From contig JAJBTU010000033.1 in assembly GCA_020860715.1 (NCBI GenBank), forward strand, positions 23,641 to 87,640: 64,000 bases of DNA, written 5' to 3'. Below the pieces are notes generated by a model. That model was given only the letters and a program-made list of their open reading frames with translations, was not told where the DNA came from and did not search any database. How positions within the stretch are numbered: position 1 is the first letter of the stretch; each line of letters starts with the position of its first letter. Of the stretch, positions 18,753 through 26,820 are shown in pieces. Source of the DNA: Clostridiales bacterium (GTDB lineage Bacteria > Bacillota > Clostridia > Lachnospirales > Lachnospiraceae). The position numbers and the translations under genes are program-made.

Positions 18753-20390
18753 ATGCGAAGTAAATTATATAAGGGAGTTCTGCTGTTGGCCGCGATTCTT
18801 TTGTGCGGGCTGGCAGGTATGGAAGCATCGGCGGATGATATGCCTGTGATCAGCGACGGCGTTCTGATAGGCGAGAAAGATGTCAGCGGGATGACAGTCG
18901 ATGAAGTGCAGGCTTATGTGGAGAATGAGGTGGAGAAGCTGTCTGCTTCCATTATTACGATTCAGATGGGCGACGCGTCTGTAAACGCGACCTGGGCACA
19001 GCTGGGGCTTACCTGGACGAACACGGATCTGGTAAAAGAGATCAGCGAACTTGGGACGACCGGAAACATTATTCAGAGATATAAAGAACAGAAAGATCTG
19101 GAAAACCAGAGCACAAAATATGAGATAGAATATGAACTCGACGAAGATGCACAGGAGGCCTTTGTACAATCGCTGTCGGTCTATAATTCCGAACCGGTGG
19201 AAGGCACGATTTACATGGGGGATGACGGCACGCTTCAGGTTGAGAGCGGTACGGACGGCATGACGCTTGATGTGGACGCGACGCTAGCGAGCCTGAAGGA
19301 AGTTCTGACGACATATGAGGCCGGGGATGTGATCATTCAGGCGACGGCGGATGTGGAATCACCGACTCTGACCGCGGAGCTTTTAAGCCAGATGACCGAT
19401 GTGCTCGGAACAGCGACGACAAGCTATGCTTCTTCTACTTCCAACCGGGCCAAAAATGTAGAAAACGGCACTTCGAAGATCAACGGTACCCTGCTGATGC
19501 CGGGAGAATCCTTCTCCGTGGCGACCGCTCTGTCGCCGGTGACGGAAGAGAACGGTTATGCGCTGGCGGCATCCTATGAGGCGGGGCAGGTTGTGGAATC
19601 TTATGGCGGAGGCATCTGCCAGGTGTCAACGACGCTGTACAATGCGGTGCTGAAAGCGGAACTGCAGGTGGATGAGAGGTACCCGCATTCCATGCTGGTA
19701 TCTTATGTGGATCCGTCAAGGGACGCGGCAATCGCGGTTGGCTCAAAAGATTTCCAGTTCACCAACTCACTGGATTATCCGATTTATATTGTAGGAACGG
19801 CATGGTCAGGGACTCTGACCTTTACGATTTACGGTGTGGAGACCAGGCCTTCCAACCGTACGCTTCAGCTTGTCAGCGAGACGATCAGCCAGACGGACGC
19901 GGCGAGCAATATCACGCTTACGGCAAATACAGGCGAAAGCGTCGGCTATTTACATCAGGTTCAGAGCGCGCATCAGGGATTAAGCGCCGTGCTCTGGAAA
20001 GAAATCTATATAGACGGTGTACTTTCTGAGACAGTGCAGGTCAACAGCAGCACGTACACAGCCTCGGCGGCGATTTATGAGGTGGGTGTCGCTACCAGCA
20101 ACAGCGCGCTTCAGACGGCCATGTATGCGGCGATTGCCGCGAACAATCTTTCGCAGGTGCAGAATCTGATCGCGAATGGAGTAGAGTCAGAGACTGAGAG
20201 CGAGACGACCGCGCAGACGGAGACGGCCGCGCAGACAGAGACGGCCGCACAGACAGAAACGGCCGCACAGACGGAGACGGCCGCGCAGACAGAGACAGCG
20301 GCACAGACGGAGACAGCTGCGCAGACGGAGACAGCGGCACAGACGGAGACGGCTGCGGCTGCATCCGGTGAGACGGTGGTTGTGGAATAA
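18753..20390 (+). CDS. Exported VanW-domain protein with QTETAA tail repeats
   Basis: A 545-residue exported protein. An N-terminal signal peptide or membrane helix (KGVLLLAAILLCGLAGMEASA) is followed by peptidoglycan-binding-4-like repeats (VSGMTVDEVQAYVENEVEKL) and the VanW domain, seen as MPGESFS and YGGGICQVSTTLYNAVLKA (roughly residues 245-370). A G5-like strand segment (WKEIYIDGVLSETVQVNSS) follows. The C-terminus is a low-complexity tail of eight QTETAA units. VanW domains occur in vancomycin clusters and in many wall proteins; the biochemical role is not settled. No van genes are adjacent, so resistance should not be inferred. A role at the cell wall is likely. Confidence 0.85.
   Translation: MRSKLYKGVLLLAAILLCGLAGMEASADDMPVISDGVLIGEKDVSGMTVDEVQAYVENEVEKLSASIITIQMGDASVNATWAQLGLTWTNTDLVKEISELGTTGNIIQRYKEQKDLENQSTKYEIEYELDEDAQEAFVQSLSVYNSEPVEGTIYMGDDGTLQVESGTDGMTLDVDATLASLKEVLTTYEAGDVIIQATADVESPTLTAELLSQMTDVLGTATTSYASSTSNRAKNVENGTSKINGTLLMPGESFSVATALSPVTEENGYALAASYEAGQVVESYGGGICQVSTTLYNAVLKAELQVDERYPHSMLVSYVDPSRDAAIAVGSKDFQFTNSLDYPIYIVGTAWSGTLTFTIYGVETRPSNRTLQLVSETISQTDAASNITLTANTGESVGYLHQVQSAHQGLSAVLWKEIYIDGVLSETVQVNSSTYTASAAIYEVGVATSNSALQTAMYAAIAANNLSQVQNLIANGVESETESETTAQTETAAQTETAAQTETAAQTETAAQTETAAQTETAAQTETAAQTETAAAASGETVVVE
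20214..20357 (+). repeat. 18-base tandem repeat, eight copies, in the VanW gene
   Basis: Eight in-frame copies of an 18-base unit encode QTETAA. Copies differ only at a few third positions (for example GCC/GCG/GCA), so they are recent or gene-converted. Confidence 0.95.
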
Positions 20391-20414
20391 CGGATCGATA
20401 TACAGGGAAGAGCA

Positions 20415-21416
20415 ATGAGGAAAGGGGAATTGACAGATGCGGTAAAAGACCGCTCTGTTTTCAGACAGCTTCACATGGCAGGAACGGGAACCGGTGCGGT
20501 CCGTACAAAGCGGGCTGTTTTGAAAGGGCAGCCCGGAGACTTACCGGAACAAAGAATAGCAGCAGCCGGCCCGCTGCCGGGCTATGAAGATATGCCGTGG
20601 CGTCAGGTGACCGCCGCGGCAAATTCTCTTGCAGCGGATGGCGCAGAGCCGCAGCAGCTGCTTCTGCAGGGCCTTATTCCACAGACGACGGAGGAGTCGG
20701 CGCTTCGGGAGCTGATGAGGCGGTTTGCGGCAGAAGCGGCAGACCGTGGGATGACATTTGGCAGTGCAAAGATACAGGTATCGGACTGCGTTGCCGCGCC
20801 GCAGTTTTTTGTAACTGCTATCGGGACCCGGCCTGCGCTCCGGATGATGACGCCCGGGCAGGATCTGGTGGTGCTAAGACAGATCGGGCTGGCCGGGACG
20901 GCGGCGCTGGCGCGTGCGTATGAAAGCAGGCTGCGGGAACGTTTCCCCATCTGGCTGGTCGACCGGGCGAAAGGATTTGACCGCTGGATGTCCGTTACGG
21001 AGGCAGCGCGAGCCGTGAACCACTTCGGCGGATGCTCCATGCGGCGCATCGCGCAGGGCGGCATTTTCAATGCGCTCTGGGAGATGGCGGATCTGTCGGG
21101 CGTCGGGCTTGAAGTGGATCTTCGGGAAATTCCTGTTTGTCAGGAAACGATAGAGATATGTGAATTTTTTGACATCAATCCATATTACCTGTATTCGGAA
21201 GGGGCGCTTCTGGTCGGCACGGATCGGGCAAAGGAGCTGATCTCTGTGCTTGCAGAAGATCAGATTCCGGCCTGTGTGATCGGGCAGGTGACGGAAGGCA
21301 ATGACCGGGTGCTTCGAAATGGGGAGAACCGGCGGTATCTGGACCGGCCGCAGCAGGAGGAACTGTGGAGGTTTTCGGAAAAGATGGCGGCTGTGCAGGG
21401 TGTGGAGACAGAATGA
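20415..21416 (+). CDS. AIR-synthase-related protein (PurM C-terminal-like)
   Basis: A 333-residue protein of unknown exact role. The second half matches the ATP-grasp-like C-terminal domain shared by PurM, ThiL and HypE: GGIFNALWEMADLSGVGLEVD, then IPVCQETIEICEFFDINPYYLYSEGALLV, a layout typical of HypE-like proteins. The first half is less like the usual N-terminal domain and lacks the acidic metal-binding motif expected for catalysis, so substrate use is uncertain. There are no hydrogenase genes nearby. An Lrp regulator follows after 86 bases. AGGGAAGAGCA precedes the ATG, a weak site. Confidence 0.65.
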   Translation: MRKGELTDAVKDRSVFRQLHMAGTGTGAVRTKRAVLKGQPGDLPEQRIAAAGPLPGYEDMPWRQVTAAANSLAADGAEPQQLLLQGLIPQTTEESALRELMRRFAAEAADRGMTFGSAKIQVSDCVAAPQFFVTAIGTRPALRMMTPGQDLVVLRQIGLAGTAALARAYESRLRERFPIWLVDRAKGFDRWMSVTEAARAVNHFGGCSMRRIAQGGIFNALWEMADLSGVGLEVDLREIPVCQETIEICEFFDINPYYLYSEGALLVGTDRAKELISVLAEDQIPACVIGQVTEGNDRVLRNGENRRYLDRPQQEELWRFSEKMAAVQGVETE

Positions 21417-21502
21417 ACCGTCTGAGACATCGGAGTGAGAAACGGAGAAGGCGCGGGACGGTTCAGGAATAAAAAATGCAGACTTATAGGAGTAAAGAAA
21501 TC

Positions 21503-21985
21503 ATGAGAGAACAGATTCTGACATTTTTGGAAAAAAACAGCAAGATGGATTTAGGAGAACTGGCGGTTCTGCTCGGATCGAGCGAAGATGTGATCAAAAA
21601 AGAGGTAGAAGCGATGGAGCAGGAGCAGGTCATCTGCGGCTACCACACACTGATCGACTGGGAAAAGACAGACTCGGAAAAGGTGACGGCACTGATCGAG
21701 GTGCGTGTGACTCCGCAGAGAGGACAGGGATTTGACTCCATCGCGGAACGCATTTACAACTACCCGGAGGTACAGTCCGTGTATCTGATCTCCGGCGCGT
21801 ATGACCTGCTGGTGATCCTGCAGGGCAAATCGCTGCGTGAGGTGTCCAGCTTTGTCTCGGACAAGCTGTCCACTCTGGATTCTGTCTTAAGCACGGCGAC
21901 GCACTTCATTCTGAAAAAATACAAGGACTATGGCACGATACTCGGCAAAAAAGAGAAAGATGAAAGGATGTTGATGACCCCGTGA
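21503..21985 (+). CDS. Lrp/AsnC family transcriptional regulator
   Basis: About 160 residues: an N-terminal winged helix (REQILTFLEKNSKMDLGELAVLLG) and a RAM ligand-binding domain (VTALIEVRVTPQRGQGFDSIAERIYNYPEV, SGAYDLLVILQG). Such proteins sense amino acids and control their metabolism. AGGAG lies 10 bases before the ATG at 21503; an earlier ATG at 21476 with AGGA is also possible. The stop overlaps the GTG start of the following aminotransferase by four bases (GTGA), which makes that gene the probable target or partner. Confidence 0.88.
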   Translation: MREQILTFLEKNSKMDLGELAVLLGSSEDVIKKEVEAMEQEQVICGYHTLIDWEKTDSEKVTALIEVRVTPQRGQGFDSIAERIYNYPEVQSVYLISGAYDLLVILQGKSLREVSSFVSDKLSTLDSVLSTATHFILKKYKDYGTILGKKEKDERMLMTP

Positions 21986-23160
21986 GAAATCCGTTATCAC
22001 AAAAAATAATGACCATTGAGCCGTCCGGGATCCGCCGCTTTTTTGACATCGCCAATGAGATGGAGGATGTCATTTCCCTCGGTGTGGGCGAGCCGGACTT
22101 TGATACGCCCTGGCACATTCGTGACGAGGGCATCTATTCCCTGGAGAAGGGACGGACATTCTATACTTCCAATTCCGGCCTCCTGGAACTGCGCCGGGAG
22201 ATCTGCCGCTATCTGGAACGGCGCTGCCATCTGACGTACGACCCTGTGCATGAGACGCTGGTGACGGTCGGCGGAAGCGAGGGGATCGATATCGCGCTGC
22301 GCGCCATGCTGGATCCGGGGGACGAGGTGCTGATTCCGCAGCCCTGCTACGTTTCGTATCTGCCCTGCGTACAGCTGGCCGGAGGCGTGCCTGTCATCAT
22401 TGAACTGCAGGAAAAAGATGAATTTCGTCTGACGAAGGAAGAACTTCTGGAGAAGATCACAGATCGGACCAAGGTGCTGGTCATGCCGTTTCCGAACAAC
22501 CCGACAGGCGCCGTCATGCGGCGTGAGGATCTCGAAGCGGTCGCGGAGGTTGTCATCGAAAAGGATCTGTATGTGATCTCTGATGAGATTTATTCGGAAC
22601 TGACCTATCAGGGGGATCATGTCTCGATCGCCAGCCTGCCGGGGATGTGGGAGAGAACTCTGACCATCAACGGATTTTCCAAATCCTACGCGATGACGGG
22701 ATGGCGGCTGGGATATGTCTGCGGCCCGCGCCAGATCATTGAGCAGATGCTGAAGATTCACCAGTTCGCAATCATGTGCGCGCCGACCACCAGTCAGTAT
22801 GCGGCGGTAGAAGCGCTGCGCAGCGGAGATTCGGATGTTGCCGCGATGCGGGAATCCTACAACCAGCGCCGGCGTTTTCTGATGCATGAGTTTCAGCGCA
22901 TGAACCTTCCGTGCTTCGAGCCGTTCGGGGCCTTTTATGTCTTCCCGTGCATCAAAGAATTTGGCATGACTTCCGACGCGTTTGCGATGCGGCTGCTGGA
23001 GGAGGAGCATGTGGCAGTCGTGCCGGGCACGGCGTTCGGTGCCTGCGGAGAAGGCTTTCTGCGTATATCCTACGCCTACTCCATCGATGCGCTGAAGGTG
23101 GCTCTTGGCCGGCTGGAGAAGTTTATCACGAGGCTGCGTGAGGAAGAAATAATCAGATGA
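21982..23160 (+). CDS. Class I PLP-dependent aminotransferase
   Basis: A 392-residue fold-type I aminotransferase. It opens IEPSGIRRFFDIANEMEDVISLGVGEPDFDTPWHI, has the PLP-contact NNPTGAV, and the Schiff-base lysine in GFSKSYAMTGWRLGY. The closest relatives are the AspC/PatA-like enzymes of Firmicutes; the substrate pair is not certain. It starts at a GTG inside the end of the Lrp gene and ends overlapping trmL, so the three are translationally coupled. The Lrp partner suggests amino-acid control of expression. Confidence 0.9.
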   Translation: MRNPLSQKIMTIEPSGIRRFFDIANEMEDVISLGVGEPDFDTPWHIRDEGIYSLEKGRTFYTSNSGLLELRREICRYLERRCHLTYDPVHETLVTVGGSEGIDIALRAMLDPGDEVLIPQPCYVSYLPCVQLAGGVPVIIELQEKDEFRLTKEELLEKITDRTKVLVMPFPNNPTGAVMRREDLEAVAEVVIEKDLYVISDEIYSELTYQGDHVSIASLPGMWERTLTINGFSKSYAMTGWRLGYVCGPRQIIEQMLKIHQFAIMCAPTTSQYAAVEALRSGDSDVAAMRESYNQRRRFLMHEFQRMNLPCFEPFGAFYVFPCIKEFGMTSDAFAMRLLEEEHVAVVPGTAFGACGEGFLRISYAYSIDALKVALGRLEKFITRLREEEIIR

Positions 23161-23657
23161 ACATTGTATTGTATGAGCCGGAGATCCCGGCAAACACGGG
23201 CAACATCGGGCGTACCTGTGTCGCGACCGGCACACGGCTTCATCTGATTGAGCCGCTTGGATTTCTGCTGACAGAAAAGGCGCTCCGGCGCGCCGGGATG
23301 GACTACTGGCCGCAGCTCGACGTGACCCGGTATATCAACTACGAAGATTTTCTGGAGAAAAATCCCGGGGCGAAACTTTATTTTGCCTCGACAAAAGCCA
23401 GAAACCTGTATACAGAGGTGCGGTATGAGCCGGACTGCTATATCATGTTCGGCAAGGAGAGCGCGGGCATTCCGGAAGAGATTCTGCGTGAACACCCGGA
23501 TACGGCCGTGCGCATTCCGATGATCGGCGAGACACGTTCTCTGAATCTCGGCAATTCCGCGGCCATCGTGCTGTATGAGGCGCTGCGGCAGAACGGTTTT
23601 GCCGGGATGAAGACGCAGGGAGAACTGACGCGGTATCGGTGGGAGGAATCAGTATGA
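23157..23657 (+). CDS. trmL: tRNA (cytidine(34)-2'-O)-methyltransferase
   Basis: Methylates the wobble-base ribose of tRNA-Leu isoacceptors. At 166 residues it is a minimal SPOUT protein with motifs MNIVLYEPEIPANTGNIGRTC, YIMFGKESAGIPEEIL and IPMIGETRSLNLGNSAAIVLYEALRQ, matching TrmL. It begins with an ATGA overlap with the aminotransferase and ends with an ATGA overlap with the next methyltransferase. Confidence 0.94.
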   Translation: MNIVLYEPEIPANTGNIGRTCVATGTRLHLIEPLGFLLTEKALRRAGMDYWPQLDVTRYINYEDFLEKNPGAKLYFASTKARNLYTEVRYEPDCYIMFGKESAGIPEEILREHPDTAVRIPMIGETRSLNLGNSAAIVLYEALRQNGFAGMKTQGELTRYRWEESV

Positions 23658-25417
23658 ATCTGCCGCAGGAATTTCTGGCGCGCATGGAAGCGCTCTTAGG
23701 AGACGAATTTCCCGCTTTTCTTCAGTCCTTTGAAGAACCGCGCCGCTACGGACTGCGTGTGAACACGCTCAAGATCAGTGTGGAAGAATTTCAGCGGATC
23801 GCGCCGTTTCATCTGACACCCATTCCGTGGATCGACAATGGATTTTTTTATGAAAAAGAGGATGCCGTTTCGAGACATCCTTTTTACTATGCCGGATTGT
23901 ATTATCTGCAGGAGCCAAGCGCCATGACGCCCGCGCAGCTTCTCCCGGTAACACCGGGGGAACGGGTGCTGGATCTGTGCGCGGCGCCCGGCGGCAAGGC
24001 GACTGCGCTCGCCGCAAAGCTGCAGGGCCAGGGACTGCTCGTGGCCAATGATATCAGCGCTTCCCGCGCGAAAGCGTTATTGAAAAATCTGGAACTTTTC
24101 GGTGTGACCAACGCGCTTGTGACCAATACAGCGCCGAATCTTCTTGCTGCACATTTCCCGGAAACGTTTGACAAAATTCTCGTAGACGCGCCGTGTTCCG
24201 GAGAAGGGATGTTCCGCAAAGACGCGGCCAGCGCCGCTGCATGGAGTCTGAAAAAGGTCAGTGACTGCGCAGGAATACAGAAAGAAATCGTCTCCAGTGC
24301 GGTGTCGATGCTGCGTCCGGGCGGCATGATGCTCTATTCTACCTGTACCTTTTCACCGGAGGAAGATGAGCAGGTGATCGCGCATCTTTTAAAGCACCAC
24401 CCGGAGATGCAGCTGCTGGAGCTTCCGATGGCGGAAGGCTTTGCGCCCGGGCGGGACGATGTGCTTTCTGAGGACTGGCTAAGACGGGGAGAGCGGTCAG
24501 CTGAGAATCAGGCAGCGGCATGTCTGTCAGGGGGAAATCCTTCCGCGGAGCATCCTGTACCGGATTTACCGGGACTGAGCAGATGCGTGCGTATTTTCCC
24601 ACACAAAATGCCCGGTGAGGGGCATTTTATGGCACTTTTGCGGAAACGCGGCGGCGATGAGCGTGTGCAGAAAACCACTTTCTCCCATGCAGACATGCTC
24701 GCAGGGGATCCTGCCCTGACAGAATATCAGACCGGAGAAAAGCCAAAACGAGAGGATCTCCCGGATTTCAGAACCCGTAAAAAATCGGGGAAAAAACAAA
24801 AACAGCAGGCCGCTGTGAAAAAAACAGATACCGAAAGACAGGCTGTCGAGACTTTTTTGCAGGAAATTTTGCAGCCGGAGAATATGGTTCAGACGGGACG
24901 GACCGGGCAGACGGAACGGACCGGGCAGGCAGATCAGATGGCAGCGCCGGGCAGGAATCCTGTCAGAACAGGTGATCTGGACATTCACGGGAACCAGGTC
25001 TATTCTGTCCCGGAAGCCATCCGCGCCCTGAATATCACCGGCGGGATTCCGTTCCTTCGCAGCGGTCTTTATCTGGGAGAGATTAGGAAAGATCGTTTTG
25101 AACCATCGCAGGCTCTGGCGATGGCGCTGCGCTCCGGCGACTGCGCTCCGGAAGTGATTCTGGATTTTGACTGTGCGGAAGCACTCTCCGCTCATGCAGA
25201 AAACGCTGCGCATTTGAGCGGCGCTGTGGATGATCGCCTCCGCCGCTACCTGTGCGGAGAGACAATTGAGGTGGACGACCTGCTAAAACAGGATTGCCTG
25301 CATACGCAAAAAGGATGGTGCCTTGTCTGCGTCAACGGCTTTCCCCTTGGCTGGGGGCGCTGCGTCAATGGAACCCTGAAGAATAAATATCATCCCGGCT
25401 GGAGGATGAAACAGTGA
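23654..25417 (+). CDS. RsmF/RsmB-type RNA m5C methyltransferase (NOL1/NOP2/Sun)
   Basis: A 587-residue SAM enzyme methylating cytosine in rRNA. The N-terminal catalytic domain has LDLCAAPGGKATALAAKLQG (SAM motif I), VDAPCSGEGMFRKD (motif IV, release Cys) and YSTCTFSPEEDE (motif VI, nucleophile Cys). The later PHKMPGEGHFMALLRK is typical of the RsmF branch. The C-terminal part holds the RsmF methyltransferase-associated domain and a PUA-like end (GFPLGWGRCVNGTLKNKYHPGWR). The chosen ATG at 23654 has GGAGG 7 bases before it. The central linker is basic and variable, with an 18-base tandem repeat at 24890-24925. Confidence 0.9.
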   Translation: MNLPQEFLARMEALLGDEFPAFLQSFEEPRRYGLRVNTLKISVEEFQRIAPFHLTPIPWIDNGFFYEKEDAVSRHPFYYAGLYYLQEPSAMTPAQLLPVTPGERVLDLCAAPGGKATALAAKLQGQGLLVANDISASRAKALLKNLELFGVTNALVTNTAPNLLAAHFPETFDKILVDAPCSGEGMFRKDAASAAAWSLKKVSDCAGIQKEIVSSAVSMLRPGGMMLYSTCTFSPEEDEQVIAHLLKHHPEMQLLELPMAEGFAPGRDDVLSEDWLRRGERSAENQAAACLSGGNPSAEHPVPDLPGLSRCVRIFPHKMPGEGHFMALLRKRGGDERVQKTTFSHADMLAGDPALTEYQTGEKPKREDLPDFRTRKKSGKKQKQQAAVKKTDTERQAVETFLQEILQPENMVQTGRTGQTERTGQADQMAAPGRNPVRTGDLDIHGNQVYSVPEAIRALNITGGIPFLRSGLYLGEIRKDRFEPSQALAMALRSGDCAPEVILDFDCAEALSAHAENAAHLSGAVDDRLRRYLCGETIEVDDLLKQDCLHTQKGWCLVCVNGFPLGWGRCVNGTLKNKYHPGWRMKQ

Positions 25418-25468
25418 TGTCATTGTTATCAACCTAGGGGATCTTTTGCAAAAAAATACGAAAGATGC

Positions 25469-25497
25469 TTGCATAACGTCGAATAACGTGTTATAAG
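25469..25497 (+). promoter_or_regulatory. Promoter of the amino acid ABC importer operon
   Basis: TTGCAT (25469-25474), a 17-base spacer and TATAAG (25492-25497). The spacer holds two copies of ATAACGT and the palindrome ATAAC-GT-GTTAT (25483-25494), which overlaps the -10 box and could be an operator. Confidence 0.65.
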
Positions 25498-25510
25498 TAA
25501 TGGATAAGAC

Positions 25511-25547
25511 AAGGCGGTCTGATCGTGCGGTCAGTCTGCCTTCTTTT
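25511..25547 (+). promoter_or_regulatory. Terminator-like hairpin in the importer leader (possible attenuator)
   Basis: AAGGCGGTCTGA (25511-25522) pairs with TCAGTCTGCCTT (25531-25542) with two mismatches, followed by a CTTTT tail. It lies between the promoter and the gene, so it would be transcribed first. Confidence 0.5.
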
Positions 25548-25577
25548 ATGAGAAAACAAGTAGGAGGAGAAAACAAC

Positions 25578-26669
25578 ATGAAGAAGAAATTATTGTCAGT
25601 TGTTCTGGCAGGCATGATGGTTGCGGCTACGCTTAGCGGATGTGGTTCCAATACCAAGGAGACCGAGGCAGTGACCGAGGCAGCGACCGAGGCGGCGACA
25701 GAAGAAGTGACAGAAGCGGCGACGGAGGCTGAGACCGAAGAAGTAACGGAAGCGGCTACCGAAGCTGAGACCGAAGAAGTGACCGAGGCTGCAGAGGAGA
25801 CCGAAGAGGAAACCGAGGAAGTGACGGAAGCGGCTGAGGAGACCGAAGAGGAAACGGAGGAAGTAACCGAAGCTGCAGAGGAGACGGAAGAAGAGACTGA
25901 GGCAGCTGAGACAGAAGAGGCTGAAGAAGCTGCTGATTACACTCTCAAAGAGGGAACCCTGATGGTAGGTATGGAGATTGGATATCCGCCGATGGAGTAC
26001 TTTGACGAGGATGGCGCGACGGCGATCGGCTTTGATGTAGAAGTAGCGACTGCTCTGGCGGATGTGCTGGGACTGGAGCTTGAGCTTGTAGATACTGCCT
26101 GGGACGGTATTTTCGCAGGCGTGACTACGGACAAGTATGACTGCATCATTTCCAGCGTTTCCTACACAGAGGACAGAAATGACACGTATCTGCTGTCTTC
26201 CGCATATGTGGCAAACGCGCCGGTGATCGTGGTTCCGAACGATTCTGAGATCGCGGACGTCATGGATCTGGAAGGGATGTCTGTCGCGGTACAGATGGAG
26301 ACGACCGCGGACTATCTGATCCAGGAGTACATCGCAGATGGTCTGGACACCGATCTGAGACAGTATGAGAAAGTCATCAATGCCTTTGATGAGATCAAGG
26401 CCGGCCGGGTTGACGCGGTCTGCACGGATTCTGTAGTAGCTTCTTATTACCTGGGCGACGATGCGAGCGATTACAAGACCGTATGGCAGTCTGATGAGAA
26501 AGAGCCGATCGTGATCTGCATGAAGCAGGGCAATGATGCGCTGGCAGAAAAGATCAATGAAGGCATGGCGGAACTGTTTGAGAACGGCACCATGGCTGAA
26601 CTGGCAGTGAAGTACTTCGGTACCGAGGATGTCATTGATGGTCTGGCAGAGGGCTTTGGCGCAGAGTAA
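25578..26669 (+). CDS. Amino acid ABC transporter substrate-binding lipoprotein
   Basis: Captures a polar amino acid outside the membrane. The 363-residue precursor has a lipoprotein signal with lipobox TLSGC. Next comes a roughly 90-residue tether made almost only of Glu, Thr, Ala and Val (residues about 28-118), built from degenerate repeats of TEEVTEA and AEETEEE. The type-3 binding domain follows (LKEGTLMVGMEIGYPPMEYFDEDG, GFDVEVATALADVLGLELEL, WDGIFAGVTTDKYDCIIS). The ligand cannot be fixed from sequence; cystine, histidine/arginine and glutamine binders are all in this family. GGAGG precedes the ATG. The permease and ATPase genes follow. Confidence 0.93.
   Translation: MKKKLLSVVLAGMMVAATLSGCGSNTKETEAVTEAATEAATEEVTEAATEAETEEVTEAATEAETEEVTEAAEETEEETEEVTEAAEETEEETEEVTEAAEETEEETEAAETEEAEEAADYTLKEGTLMVGMEIGYPPMEYFDEDGATAIGFDVEVATALADVLGLELELVDTAWDGIFAGVTTDKYDCIISSVSYTEDRNDTYLLSSAYVANAPVIVVPNDSEIADVMDLEGMSVAVQMETTADYLIQEYIADGLDTDLRQYEKVINAFDEIKAGRVDAVCTDSVVASYYLGDDASDYKTVWQSDEKEPIVICMKQGNDALAEKINEGMAELFENGTMAELAVKYFGTEDVIDGLAEGFGAE
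25654..25935 (+). repeat. Acidic low-complexity repeat encoding the lipoprotein tether
   Basis: Degenerate repeats of GAGACCGAAGAAGTGACNGA-type units encode Glu/Thr/Ala/Val-only sequence. The unit varies between about 18 and 45 bases and stays in frame throughout. Confidence 0.85.
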
Positions 26670-26744
26670 GGTACGCGGAAAATCGCCGCGCGTGTGAAGG
26701 AAAAGATCGTGCAGAAATAGAATTTGCGCGTGATTAAAGTACGG

Positions 26745-26795
26745 ACGCATGCGGGCGCGGGAATACTGCTTGAGCAGTCCCGCGCCCGTGTGCGT
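26745..26795 (+). repeat. Very stable intercistronic hairpin between binding protein and permease genes
   Basis: Stems ACGCA/TGCGT, CGGGCGCGGGA/TCCCGCGCCCG and CTGC-TTGA-GCAG stack with only small internal loops. The 11-bp GC stem is perfect. No T-run follows, so it more likely stabilises or processes the mRNA than terminates it. The 150-base gap it lies in shows nothing else. Confidence 0.85.
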
Positions 26796-26820
26796 AAAGA
26801 CTTATAAGGATGGTCTGGAT

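Noticed and set aside
20214..20357. Regular short repeats that could suggest a CRISPR array
   Set aside because: The 18-base units are contiguous, have no spacers and encode QTETAA in frame with the VanW gene.
18753..20390. Vancomycin resistance gene
   Set aside because: VanW domains are widespread in clostridial wall proteins, and no vanHAX, vanS or vanR genes are nearby.
24605..24628. AAAATGCCC/GGGCATTTT hairpin in the RsmF gene as an insertion
   Set aside because: It encodes the family-conserved PGEGHFMA segment, so it is native coding sequence.
25473..25494. A third copy of the TATAACG-N6-CGTTATA operator
   Set aside because: Half-sites resemble it (ATAACG, GTTAT) but the spacing and arms do not fit, so it is listed only as a separate palindrome.
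25596..26750. 384-codon open frame on the minus strand opposite the amino acid binding protein
   Set aside because: It mirrors the repetitive coding strand, has no ribosome site or family motif, and crosses the strong hairpin.
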